A DNA stretch of 34,236 nucleotides from Spirosoma sp. (GTDB lineage: Bacteria; Bacteroidota; Bacteroidia; Cytophagales; Spirosomataceae), in NCBI GenBank assembly GCA_014377625.1, contig JACMPG010000119.1, positions 1 through 34,236 on the forward strand. The letters run 5' to 3'. The notes beneath the pieces are model-generated. The model was not told the origin of the DNA. It saw only the letters and a program-made list of their open reading frames with translations, and did not search any database. This document shows positions 24,548 through 33,690 of the stretch, piece by piece; position 1 is the stretch's first letter; every line of letters begins with the position of its first letter. The translations under genes were made by a program, and so were the position numbers.

Positions 24548-24928
24548 ATGAGAACACTTGCTGCTAAACTTGGTCATCTACGCAAAAAGATAGAGGAAGA
24601 ACGCGGAGAGTTTACGCTGTTTACATTCGTCTTACCTGAAGATACTATTGCCTGGGACTTACTGGTTGCCGCCAAATGGATAGACGACGACCGGACAGTA
24701 GCACTACGCTATTTGGTTGAGGAAGTACAGAAAGTAGTTACCAAAGAAGAACTGTTAGCTATATCCGGCATTTTGCTCTTGGACAGTAATGAACTTTACA
24801 GCCCAGGTGCAATAGGTTCTGAGACTGGATGGGAAGAAAATAATATCGAATTTTATGGACGTCATGTCCCCAAAGTTTACGTCTTCAAAGCACCGATTGA
24901 AGATTTCCAGATCGCTGCGAGCCGATAG
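24548..24928 (+). CDS. Hypothetical protein (126 aa)
   Basis: Uninterrupted ORF on the main coding strand, MRTLAAKLGHLRKKIEEERGEFTLFTFVLPEDTIAWDLLVAAKWIDDDRT...; no family recognised. Confidence 0.6.
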   Translation: MRTLAAKLGHLRKKIEEERGEFTLFTFVLPEDTIAWDLLVAAKWIDDDRTVALRYLVEEVQKVVTKEELLAISGILLLDSNELYSPGAIGSETGWEENNIEFYGRHVPKVYVFKAPIEDFQIAASR

Positions 24929-24935
24929 TTGATTG

Positions 24936-25478
24936 ATGATCGAGACCCCACGTCTGACGCTGTTACCCCTGTCGCTCGATCAGCTCCGGCTACATATCGC
25001 CGACAACGTCCAACTGGAAGCGTCGCTGGGGTTGATACCCGGCCACCGGCAGGTAGACGCCTTCCTGCTGAGTGTCATCACCCATTTTACGGTGCCACGC
25101 CTGAAAGATCCCACCAACAACCCGCTCTATCACACCATCTGGATCGCCATCGACCGCGCCACCCGGCAGATTGTGGCCGATGCTAAATTCAAGGGTGAAC
25201 CCGACGAAGACGACGCAACCGTTGAAATCGGCTACGGTACGTACCCCGCGTTTCAGGGGCGTGGCTACATGACCGAAATGGTAGGTGGTCTACTGAATTG
25301 GGCCAGCCAGCAGCCGGAAATAGGGCGGGTGGTGGCTGATACGGAAACGGGCAACGCAGCGTCTCAACGGGTGCTGGAAAAGAACGGTTTCGAGCGGTTC
25401 GATCAGATTGACGACATGGTATGGTGGGCGTATTCATTTGCTGATGAAGAACCGGAAGTTTCTGTGCTATACATCTGA
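24936..25478 (+). CDS. GNAT-family N-acetyltransferase (RimJ/RimL-like)
   Basis: MIETPRLTLLPLSLDQLRLHI...VEIGYGTYPAFQGRGYMTEMVGGLLNWA...VVADTETGNAASQRVLEKNGFERF. Confidence 0.9.
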   Translation: MIETPRLTLLPLSLDQLRLHIADNVQLEASLGLIPGHRQVDAFLLSVITHFTVPRLKDPTNNPLYHTIWIAIDRATRQIVADAKFKGEPDEDDATVEIGYGTYPAFQGRGYMTEMVGGLLNWASQQPEIGRVVADTETGNAASQRVLEKNGFERFDQIDDMVWWAYSFADEEPEVSVLYI

Positions 25479-25542
25479 ATTTCTGGTAGTTTTAGGCGAA
25501 AATACTCTTACTCACTCAGCTTAATTCCTAAAACAATTACCA

Positions 25543-26958
25543 ATGAATTCACGTCGCAAATTTCTTCGTCAGTTGGGCGGCTCGTCAGCCTTGCTGGCGG
25601 GTGGAGCCTCGCTGCTCATTCCCGAACACGTCAACGCCCGTGAATACCGCGAAAGCCTGATTGAAAGCGTTAAACCGCGTTCGGTTGCCGACACTATCAA
25701 CATCGGACTGATCGGCTCCGGTATTATCGGCCACTATGACCTCGACTGCGCCCTCAAGGTACCCGGCACCAAAGTCGTGGCCGTAGCTGATCTCTACCAG
25801 CCCCGGCTTGAACGCGCTAAGGAAGTGTGGGGCAGTGATCTGTTTACTACCCGTGATTACCGCGAGGTATTAGCCCGCAAAGACGTTGATGCCGTCCTGA
25901 TCTGCGTACCTGATCACTGGCACGACCACATCAGTATCGACGCCCTCAAAGCCGGGAAGCACGTTTATTGCGAAAAGCCGATGGTCCATCACATTGAGGA
26001 AGGGCAGGCCGTTATCGACGCGCAGAAGAAATACGGCAAGGTTTTTCAGGTGGGTAGCCAGCGGGCGAGTGCATCGGCAGTGCTGGAAGCCAAAAAACGG
26101 TACGAAGCCGGAGATATTGGCGAAATTACCTCTGCCGAAGCCTTCCTGGACCGAACTGACGCTCTCGGCGCGTGGCAATATACCCTGCCGCCCGTTGTCA
26201 ATCCTAAAGACCTCGACTGGGATTCGTTTCTTGGCGACGCGCCTAAAAAGCCGTTTGAGCCAGTGCGCTTTTTCCGGTGGCGTAACTATAAAGACTACGG
26301 CACGGGCGTGGCAGGCGATTTGTTCGTACACCTGCTCACCGGCCTGCACACCGTTACGGGTAGTCTGGGGCCATCCAGTATCTACGCTCTTGGCGACCTG
26401 AACTACTGGAAAGACGGGCGCGATGCGTATGACCTCGTTACGGCCCTGCTCGATTACCCGAAAACAAAAACCAATGCTTCGTTTCCGCTGGCTATGCGCG
26501 TAAATCTGGCTACCGGCGCGGGGGGCGATATTCATACACGTCTTGTGGGTACCGAAGGCGTAATTGACATTGGCTGGAACTCATTTACGCTGAACCGGCT
26601 CAAACGGCCCAACGCGCCCATGTACAGCAAGGGCTACGATGCCCTCTTTACCTATCCGCAGGCTATGCAGGATCAGTTTGTGCGCCAGTACGATGAGAAA
26701 TACCCGGAAGGTAAGTTCGTGCGCACTATCCAGAACGATCCCGTCGTGAAATTCGACGTGCCCGAAGGCTACGATGACCGCCTCGACCATATGATCGTGT
26801 TTTTCAATGCCATCCGCGAAAACAAGCCGTCGCTCATCAAAGAAGACGCTGTGTTTGGGATGCGGGCTGCCGCCCCTTCACTGGCTGCTAACCTGAGCGT
26901 AGAGCAAAAACGCGCCATTAACTGGGATCCTGTTGCCATGAAAATAAAGCAGACCTAA
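25543..26958 (+). CDS. Gfo/Idh/MocA-family oxidoreductase with Tat-type signal
   Basis: MNSRRKFLRQLGGSSALLAGGASLLIPEHVNA, then INIGLIGSGIIGHYDLDCALKVPGTKVVAVADLY, AVLICVPDHWHDHISIDALKAGKHVYCEKPMVH. Confidence 0.92.
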   Translation: MNSRRKFLRQLGGSSALLAGGASLLIPEHVNAREYRESLIESVKPRSVADTINIGLIGSGIIGHYDLDCALKVPGTKVVAVADLYQPRLERAKEVWGSDLFTTRDYREVLARKDVDAVLICVPDHWHDHISIDALKAGKHVYCEKPMVHHIEEGQAVIDAQKKYGKVFQVGSQRASASAVLEAKKRYEAGDIGEITSAEAFLDRTDALGAWQYTLPPVVNPKDLDWDSFLGDAPKKPFEPVRFFRWRNYKDYGTGVAGDLFVHLLTGLHTVTGSLGPSSIYALGDLNYWKDGRDAYDLVTALLDYPKTKTNASFPLAMRVNLATGAGGDIHTRLVGTEGVIDIGWNSFTLNRLKRPNAPMYSKGYDALFTYPQAMQDQFVRQYDEKYPEGKFVRTIQNDPVVKFDVPEGYDDRLDHMIVFFNAIRENKPSLIKEDAVFGMRAAAPSLAANLSVEQKRAINWDPVAMKIKQT

Positions 26959-27043
26959 TGAGCGATTGGTAATTAACGCTGTACGCAACTCACCACTTGC
27001 TACTTATCTTGCGTCCATTCTTTTCTCCTGAATAACCTCAAAA

Positions 27044-28006
27044 ATGAAAAATGTTTCTGTTGCGCAGAAAATGAATTTACCCTGGGTCGAGTCGCCTTTT
27101 TTTGCGGATTTACTAGCCCAGAAAAACCTCACGCCCGAACAGGGTGAGATGGCTCAGCATTACAACCAGGAAGGCTATTTGCTGTTGCGGCAACAGGTTA
27201 GTCACGAGTTGATCGACCGCGCTTTGCAGGCAATTGAGCAGGAATACCCGGCGCGGGTGGGTGAACTGCCCAGTCGCCATCAGGATCTCTGGAAAAAATA
27301 TGCAACAGTGCGCGAAGTGGCTAGTCAGCCCCAAATTTTCGACGTGTTGCGAATGTTGTACGACCGCGAACCGATTCCGTTCCAGACCCTGAATTTTAAG
27401 TTTGGCACCCAGCAACGGGCACACTCCGACACGATTCACTTCAGCAGCACACCCGCCCGGTTTATGTGTGGCGTATGGGTGGCAATGGAAGAAACCGATA
27501 CCAACAACGGCCCGCTTTTCTACTACCCGCGTTCGCATCGGCAAAAGGAGTTCAACTACTTCGACATCGGTATCGAAGCTGAAGCCAACTATGCGGAGTA
27601 CCACCACTACGAAGATTTCGTGGAGGAGTTTATGGAAGCTAACGGCTACGAACGGCAGGAAATACATATGCAGAAAGGCGACGTACTGATCTGGTCGTCT
27701 AATCTGGTGCATGGTGGTATGCCTATCAAAAGCGATAATGTAACGCGCTGGTCGCAGGTAACGCACTATTACTTTGACGGTTGCATGTACTATTCGCCCC
27801 GTTTTTCCGATATGTTTGCCAATAACCTTAACCTGCGGCACGTGGTCAATATTTCTACCGGAGAGACCGTTCAGCATAGCGAAAATGGCAAACCCATCGA
27901 GACCATCAATACCGGAAACTTCAGGTATGCCGTAAGTCATCATTTCACGCTGCCGGTACTGATGCGGGAGGTATTCAAAAAAGTAATTGGTAAAAAGCCA
28001 TTTTAG
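27044..28006 (+). CDS. Phytanoyl-CoA dioxygenase (PhyH)-like Fe(II)/2OG oxygenase
   Basis: YNQEGYLLLRQQVSHELIDRA, HSDTIHFSSTPARFMCGVWVAMEETDTNNGPLFYYPRSHR (HxD), DVLIWSSNLVHGGMPI (distal His). Confidence 0.87.
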   Translation: MKNVSVAQKMNLPWVESPFFADLLAQKNLTPEQGEMAQHYNQEGYLLLRQQVSHELIDRALQAIEQEYPARVGELPSRHQDLWKKYATVREVASQPQIFDVLRMLYDREPIPFQTLNFKFGTQQRAHSDTIHFSSTPARFMCGVWVAMEETDTNNGPLFYYPRSHRQKEFNYFDIGIEAEANYAEYHHYEDFVEEFMEANGYERQEIHMQKGDVLIWSSNLVHGGMPIKSDNVTRWSQVTHYYFDGCMYYSPRFSDMFANNLNLRHVVNISTGETVQHSENGKPIETINTGNFRYAVSHHFTLPVLMREVFKKVIGKKPF

Positions 28007-28059
28007 CCGGGTCGTGTTTCCTGCGCATTTGACCAGACAAATTCAATAAAAATGAGCTG

Positions 28060-28428
28060 ATGGAAGCATTGATCCGACAATATATAGCAGCCTATAACGC
28101 CATGGACGTACCGGGTATGCTAACCCTGCTGCACGATGTAGTCGTGTTTGAAAACGTCTCCACTGCCAGTGGTACGACCACCATAAGCGGCAAAGTCGAT
28201 TTTGAAAAGCTGGCCCGGCAGTCGCTGGGTGTGTTCATCAGTCGGGAGCAGCATATTCGTTCGCTTACTCTGGGCGATCGTACTGCCGCTGTTGAGATCG
28301 AGTTTAGCGCGATACTGGCCGTTGATTTGCCAAGCGGTCCCAAAGCGGGCGAGGCTATGATGCTCAGGGGGGTAACCGTTTTCGCTTTCTCCGATCAGAA
28401 AATCAGCCGTATCAGCGATTACAGTTAA
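28060..28428 (+). CDS. NTF2/SnoaL-like polyketide-cyclase-fold protein
   Basis: MEALIRQYIAAYNAMDVPGMLTLLHDVVVFENVSTASGTTTISGKVDFEKLARQS...ISRISDYS: typical SnoaL-like size and pattern. Confidence 0.75.
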   Translation: MEALIRQYIAAYNAMDVPGMLTLLHDVVVFENVSTASGTTTISGKVDFEKLARQSLGVFISREQHIRSLTLGDRTAAVEIEFSAILAVDLPSGPKAGEAMMLRGVTVFAFSDQKISRISDYS

Positions 28429-28478
28429 TACGCCCATAGTTGCTCCTGTTTACTACTCACCGATAACCATTCACTGAT

Positions 28479-29507
28479 TTGCAACCCGTACCTATTAAAA
28501 CGACCGTGGTCGGATCGATGCCGTTTCCGGGCTGGTTAGAATTTGCCAGCCAAAACCTGAATCAACTTGGACCCGCCGATATCAGCGAGATGATTGACGA
28601 CGCCGTGATCGCTTCTGTTCATGATCAGGTAGCCGCCGGTCTTGATGTCATTACCGACGGCGAACAAACCCGGTTTGACTTCAACCTGTCGTTTTACGGC
28701 TATATCAACGGCATTGAGAACAATGATGCCGAACTACGCCGGTTTGGGCCGCCCGCTCACGATCAGCGGGGTAAGCATACTATTGTGGCTCCGCTGACGG
28801 CCCCGCGTGGCCTTGGTGTAGTGGAAGAATACCACCGGCTGAAACGACTGGCACCGGAAAGCCAGGGACTGAAAATGTCGATTCCCGGTCCGTATACGCT
28901 CAGCGGGCGGCTGTTGCCGGGCGGTCTGTACAAAGACCGGTGGGAAGTAGCCGAAGCGCTGCTGCCACTGGTCAGTAAAGAAATTGCGGATCTGGTGGCC
29001 CTTGGCGTACCTGAAATCTGCGTTGATGAACCGTCCATGTCGTGCTATGCCTACCGCGAAGACACAAAGCGGTTTGTGGATATGTTTAACCGGACGGTGG
29101 CACCGGGCGTGGGCAAAACCCGGCTTTCCATGCACCTGTGTTTCGGTAACTACAAAGGCCGGTCGGTGGGTAAGAAAAGCCTTGCGCCCATGCTGCCCGA
29201 TTTTATGGATATGCACGTCGATGAGCTGCATTCCGAAATGACCATCCTGAACTTCGCCGAGGTGCATCTGCTGGAACGCTTCGCCGAGAAATTCGACGTG
29301 GCCGTGGGCGTCATCGACGTGAAGAGCTACTACATCGAAACACCCGACGATGTGGCGGAACGTATTCGAAAATGTTTGCCCTACGTACCTGCCGAAAAAC
29401 TTGCCGTAGCTCCCGACTGTGGACTGAGTCAGACGGCCCGCTGGGCGGCCAAGCAAAAGCTGACTAACATGGTAGCGGGTGCTAAATTGGTTCGGGCTGG
29501 TTTATAG
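28479..29507 (+). CDS. Cobalamin-independent methionine-synthase-like (MetE C-terminal core) protein
   Basis: IKTTVVGSMPFPGW, DVITDGEQTRFDF, ICVDEPSMS, MHLCFGNYKGRS (HxC) and VAPDCGLSQTARWAA (Cys): MetE-type zinc ligands; about 342 aa. TTG start. Confidence 0.85.
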   Translation: MQPVPIKTTVVGSMPFPGWLEFASQNLNQLGPADISEMIDDAVIASVHDQVAAGLDVITDGEQTRFDFNLSFYGYINGIENNDAELRRFGPPAHDQRGKHTIVAPLTAPRGLGVVEEYHRLKRLAPESQGLKMSIPGPYTLSGRLLPGGLYKDRWEVAEALLPLVSKEIADLVALGVPEICVDEPSMSCYAYREDTKRFVDMFNRTVAPGVGKTRLSMHLCFGNYKGRSVGKKSLAPMLPDFMDMHVDELHSEMTILNFAEVHLLERFAEKFDVAVGVIDVKSYYIETPDDVAERIRKCLPYVPAEKLAVAPDCGLSQTARWAAKQKLTNMVAGAKLVRAGL

Positions 29508-29618
29508 CTGACAGTCAGCGGGGCGTAAACTACACTTGCCGCTCACTCAAAAACAGCCTTTTCGGGATGATAGTTGATTGCTATTCAGCATCTTTGCCGC
29601 AAAGGCAGCTATACCCCC

Positions 29619-30431
29619 ATGTACTCTGGTTTCGTAATCGCGGTGGGAACGGCCGTACTACTGACAATGGCAATTTTCATTGTCATGTTTGTGGCCTATT
29701 ACCAGCAGAAGCAGGCAAAACAGCAACTGGCTCTCAAGGAGATGCAGGAACGGCACCGGCGTGAACTGATGGCCGCTACGTTTCTGGGGCAGGAAGAAGA
29801 ACGCAAACGACTGGCTGCCGACCTGCACGATGGTATCGGTACGATGCTTTCGGTTACGAAAATGAGCCTCAACCAGGTAGAGCGACACCTGAACGGAAAT
29901 AATCAACGATCCAGTTTGCAGGTGCAGAAGACCCGCTCCATGATTGACGAGACAATGACCAACGTCCGGCGTATCAGCCGCGATCTGGTACCTACTACGC
30001 TCGACCGGTTTGGACTGTTGCCTGCCCTCGAAGAATTGGCCGACCGGGCCTCGGAAGGTGGTATGGACGTGCAGATCGACAGCCCGAGCGATTTGCGTGA
30101 TTTATCGCAGAACATTAGTCTCACTCTGTACCGGATTAGTCAGGAACTCATCAATAACGTAATCCGGCACGCCCGAGCTACCGCCGTAACTATACAGGTG
30201 TACTGTCTTCACCCCGACTCCGCAGATGGTGAGGTGCGGCTGTCCGTGCAGGATAACGGCGTTGGCTTTGATTTTGATGTAATTATGGAAAACAAGCTGG
30301 GGGGGCTGGGACTTCGTAATATAGAAAGCCGGCTGAGTGTACTCAATGGCCATGTAACGTTTGACGTGGCACCGGGACGGGGGTCTAACGTTCATGTACA
30401 AATAAGGCTTCGGGATGCCGAGATCGTTTGA
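29619..30431 (+). CDS. Sensor histidine kinase, NarL/HisKA_3 class
   Basis: One N-terminal TM helix, EEERKRLAADLHDGIGTMLSVTKMSLN (H box), LYRISQELINNVIRHARATAVTIQV (N box), VQDNGVGFD, GLGLRNIESRL. Confidence 0.92.
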   Translation: MYSGFVIAVGTAVLLTMAIFIVMFVAYYQQKQAKQQLALKEMQERHRRELMAATFLGQEEERKRLAADLHDGIGTMLSVTKMSLNQVERHLNGNNQRSSLQVQKTRSMIDETMTNVRRISRDLVPTTLDRFGLLPALEELADRASEGGMDVQIDSPSDLRDLSQNISLTLYRISQELINNVIRHARATAVTIQVYCLHPDSADGEVRLSVQDNGVGFDFDVIMENKLGGLGLRNIESRLSVLNGHVTFDVAPGRGSNVHVQIRLRDAEIV

Positions 30432-30507
30432 TTTTTGCGTTAATTTGTTTGCCGTCAGTGCGTTGATTACGACTCATGGCAACAGACCTCTTTATCGACT
30501 CCCTTCT

Positions 30508-31182
30508 ATGAGAAAGATTAAAATTGCTCTCTGCGATGACCACACGCTCTTTCGGGTTGGTATGGCCACTATTCTCGGTCAGGTACACGGTGTTGACCTG
30601 ATTCTCGAAGCTGCTAACGGACAGGAACTCATCGACAAAATACCCGGCAAGATGCCTGACGTTGTTCTGCTCGACCTGCAAATGCCCATTCTGGACGGTG
30701 CTGCTACAACCGATTACATTCGGGAACACTGGCCGCTCGTCAAAATCATCATTCTGACTATGCATGATGAAGACCGGATGGTTCTGCACCTGCTGGAAAA
30801 AGGCGTTAGTGGCTATCTGCTCAAAGATGCCGAAGCTGGCGAGGTAGAAACCGCCATCCGCAAGGTGATGGACGAAGGCGTATATCTTACTGAGTTCGTA
30901 TCGAAGGCTATGCTCCGGAAGATGACCAACAAAACCCGGATCGATAAGCCAACCAACGCCTTTTATAACAGTAAGATACTGCTTTCGGAGCGCGAAAAAG
31001 AAGTATTGACACTCATCTGCGAAGGGATGTCGACCAATGAAATCAGTGAGAAAATATTCCTGAGTCCCCGCACCGTAGAGGGGCATCGGCTGCGGATTCT
31101 CGAAAAAACCGGCACCAAAAACACGGCAGGCATGGTGGCCTATGCCTTTAAAAACGACCTTGTCACAACCAGCTTCGTGTAG
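30508..31182 (+). CDS. LuxR/NarL-family response regulator
   Basis: MRKIKIALCDDHTLFRVGMATILG, DVVLLDLQMPILDG, LSEREKEVLTLICEGMSTNEISEKIFLSPRTVEGHRLRILEKTGTKN. Confidence 0.95.
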   Translation: MRKIKIALCDDHTLFRVGMATILGQVHGVDLILEAANGQELIDKIPGKMPDVVLLDLQMPILDGAATTDYIREHWPLVKIIILTMHDEDRMVLHLLEKGVSGYLLKDAEAGEVETAIRKVMDEGVYLTEFVSKAMLRKMTNKTRIDKPTNAFYNSKILLSEREKEVLTLICEGMSTNEISEKIFLSPRTVEGHRLRILEKTGTKNTAGMVAYAFKNDLVTTSFV

Positions 31183-31251
31183 GGTTACCCCTTATTCCAA
31201 ACTTTTTGGTCTGGCCGGGCGTATGTATTTTTACATTACTTGCAAATACGT

Positions 31252-32067
31252 ATGAATCACTACACGAAAAAAGGAATTGTTCTCACGCTGACCGGAGGTG
31301 TTTTATTTATTTTACTGGCTTTTTGTGCGCCACAGGCCGGCAATAACGTCTCGATTGCAGAAATAGAAGCCGCCAGCAGTGTCGATAAGGTCAGCCATGA
31401 CATCTGGGATGGTCTCGCCAAAAAGTACATCAACGATAAGGGGCTTGTTGACTACAAAGGTCTCAAGAAAGATGTAAAAACGCTGGATAGTTACCTGGCG
31501 ATGCTGGGTAAAAACCCGCCGAAAAATTCCTGGAGCCAGGATGAGAAGATTGCGTACTGGATCAACGCCTACAACGCCAATACCGTTAAGCTGGTTCTGG
31601 ATTACTATCCAATCAAAAGCATCAAGGATATTGGTAGTTCTATTCAGATTCCGTTCGTTACCACCCCCTGGGCCAAGAAGTTTATTAAGATTGGCAATGA
31701 AACTATGAGTCTCGACAACATTGAGCATGGTACGTTGCGGAAAGATTTTAATGAGAAGCGTATTCACTTCGCGCTCGTATGTGCGGCCATGTCCTGCCCA
31801 CGTTTGCGCAATGAAGCCTACACGCCTGAGAAACTCGATGCGCAGTTGAACGATCAGGGCAACGACTTCCTGAACAACCCGGCCAAAAATAAGATTGACC
31901 CCAAAAAATCGCAACTATCCAAATACTTCGACTGGTATAAAGGCGACTGGAAGGATGACGACAAATCGGTGGTATCCTGGGTAAACAGGTACTCAAAAAC
32001 CAAGATTAGTAAAGATACAGATATCTCGTTTTTGGGATATAACTGGGCTTTAAACGAACAGAAGTAG
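31252..32067 (+). CDS. DUF547 domain-containing protein
   Basis: N-terminal hydrophobic segment ending LLAFCAPQ (possible lipobox), VDYKGLKKDVKTLDSYLAML, WINAYNANTVKLVLDYYPIKSIKDIG, HFALVCAAMSCPRLRNEAYTPEKLDAQL. Confidence 0.9.
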   Translation: MNHYTKKGIVLTLTGGVLFILLAFCAPQAGNNVSIAEIEAASSVDKVSHDIWDGLAKKYINDKGLVDYKGLKKDVKTLDSYLAMLGKNPPKNSWSQDEKIAYWINAYNANTVKLVLDYYPIKSIKDIGSSIQIPFVTTPWAKKFIKIGNETMSLDNIEHGTLRKDFNEKRIHFALVCAAMSCPRLRNEAYTPEKLDAQLNDQGNDFLNNPAKNKIDPKKSQLSKYFDWYKGDWKDDDKSVVSWVNRYSKTKISKDTDISFLGYNWALNEQK

Positions 32068-32085
32068 TTCTATTCAGTGTTAGTG

Positions 32086-32134
32086 AGCAGTTATCACCAG
32101 ACCTCAACGTAGCTTGGATCTGGTGATAACTGCT
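32086..32134. terminator. Hairpin between the DUF547 gene and the photolyase
   Basis: AGCAGTTATCACCAGA (32086-32101) and TCTGGTGATAACTGCT (32119-32134): perfect 16-bp arms, 17-nt loop. Confidence 0.75.
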
Positions 32135-32155
32135 TTCTGTTTACTATGATAACCG

Positions 32156-33616
32156 ATGAAACGTATCCTATACTGGTTCCGTAATGATTTGAGGCTGCAT
32201 GATAACGAGGGTTTTTTTCGGGCCTGTGTCGACGCTGACGAGGTCCTGCCCGTCTTTGTATTTGACCCTGCCGCATTTGCCGAACTACCCGATCTGGGCT
32301 TTCGAAAAACGGACATTTACCGGGCTAATTTCCTGATTGAGTCCGTAGCTGATTTACGGGAGTCGCTTCGGGCTAAGGGAGCTGACCTTATTGTCCGCAC
32401 CGGTCCGCCCGCTCAAATACTGGCCGAACTGGCCGAAACTATTGGTGCCGATGCCGTCTATACCAGCAAGGAGGTAACGCAGGAAGAAACCAATCTGGAA
32501 TCGGATCTGAGCAAACGACTCAAACCCCTTAATATAGACCTAAGTCTGTTCTGGCAAAGTACGCTGTATCATGTTCGGGATTTGCCGTTCTCTGTGGCTA
32601 AAATGCCCGATGTGTTTACACAGTTTCGTAATAAAGTGGAGAAATACGCTCAGATCCGGGAGGTAATACCAATGCCTGATCTGATTCAGTTGTCTATTAA
32701 CGTAAATGGCGAATCCGTTGATCCCGGATCAATGCCGACGCTGGCTACGCTGGGGTTTTCGGCGCAGCATACCGTCGACGTACGGGCGGCTGTTGCTTTC
32801 AAAGGGGGCGAAACGGTGGCACTGGACCGGCTTCAACGCTACATTTGGGAATACGAACACATTAAAACGTACAAAGAAACCCGCAATGGGATGCTGGGCG
32901 AAGCGTATTCGAGCAAGTTTTCGGCATGGCTAGCCCTGGGCTGTTTGTCGCCCCGACTGGTCAATCAGGAGGTGAGACGATACGAAGCCGAACGCCACAA
33001 AAACGACTCGACCTACTGGCTGATTTTTGAACTGATCTGGCGCGACTTTTTCCGGTTTGTAGCCCTGCGTTACGGCGGACGACTGTTCAAGCCGAGCGGT
33101 ATCAAACACGATCTTAGCAAACGCTGGCGTCGTGACCGGGTTCTGTTCTGGCAATGGGCAAACGGCAAAACCGGTATTCCCTTCATTGACGCCAACATGC
33201 GCGAGTTGAATGCTACCGGGTTTATGAGCAATCGGGGGCGGCAGAACGTAGGCAGCTTTCTGGTCAAAGACCTCGGTATTGACTGGACCTGGGGCGCGGC
33301 TTACTTTGAAAGTCTGCTCGTCGATTACGACCCGTGCAGCAACTGGGGCAACTGGAATTACGTAGCGGGCGTAGGCAACGACCCGCGCGAAGACAGATAC
33401 TTCAATATCTACACTCAGGCTACGCGCTACGATGAACGGGGTGATTATGTAAAGCACTGGCTGCCCGAACTGGCCAACGTACCTGCTCCAACCGTTCATA
33501 TCGTTTCGAACTTATCGGCAGATGAGCAGCGGAAATACGGCGTGGTACTGGGCGACGATTACCCCATGCCGATTATCAATCCAAACCAGTGGCTAAAGGC
33601 CCAAAAAGACCGTTAG
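32156..33616 (+). CDS. DASH-type cryptochrome / deoxyribodipyrimidine photolyase
   Basis: RILYWFRNDLRLHDNEGFFRAC, KTYKETRNGMLGEAYSSKFSAWLALGCLSPR, CSNWGNWNYVAGVGNDPREDRYFNIYTQATRYDERGDYVKHWLPEL. Confidence 0.92.
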   Translation: MKRILYWFRNDLRLHDNEGFFRACVDADEVLPVFVFDPAAFAELPDLGFRKTDIYRANFLIESVADLRESLRAKGADLIVRTGPPAQILAELAETIGADAVYTSKEVTQEETNLESDLSKRLKPLNIDLSLFWQSTLYHVRDLPFSVAKMPDVFTQFRNKVEKYAQIREVIPMPDLIQLSINVNGESVDPGSMPTLATLGFSAQHTVDVRAAVAFKGGETVALDRLQRYIWEYEHIKTYKETRNGMLGEAYSSKFSAWLALGCLSPRLVNQEVRRYEAERHKNDSTYWLIFELIWRDFFRFVALRYGGRLFKPSGIKHDLSKRWRRDRVLFWQWANGKTGIPFIDANMRELNATGFMSNRGRQNVGSFLVKDLGIDWTWGAAYFESLLVDYDPCSNWGNWNYVAGVGNDPREDRYFNIYTQATRYDERGDYVKHWLPELANVPAPTVHIVSNLSADEQRKYGVVLGDDYPMPIINPNQWLKAQKDR

Positions 33617-33690
33617 CCCAAAAAGTTGAAACAAATCCATAGTTTTGACGAGTTTTGAACCCGTCAACCACCTTATCTGGTCAACCAATT

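Noticed and set aside
28734-29456. 240-aa reverse-strand ORF opposite the MetE-like gene
   Set aside because: The forward frame carries conserved zinc ligands; the reverse product has no recognisable features.
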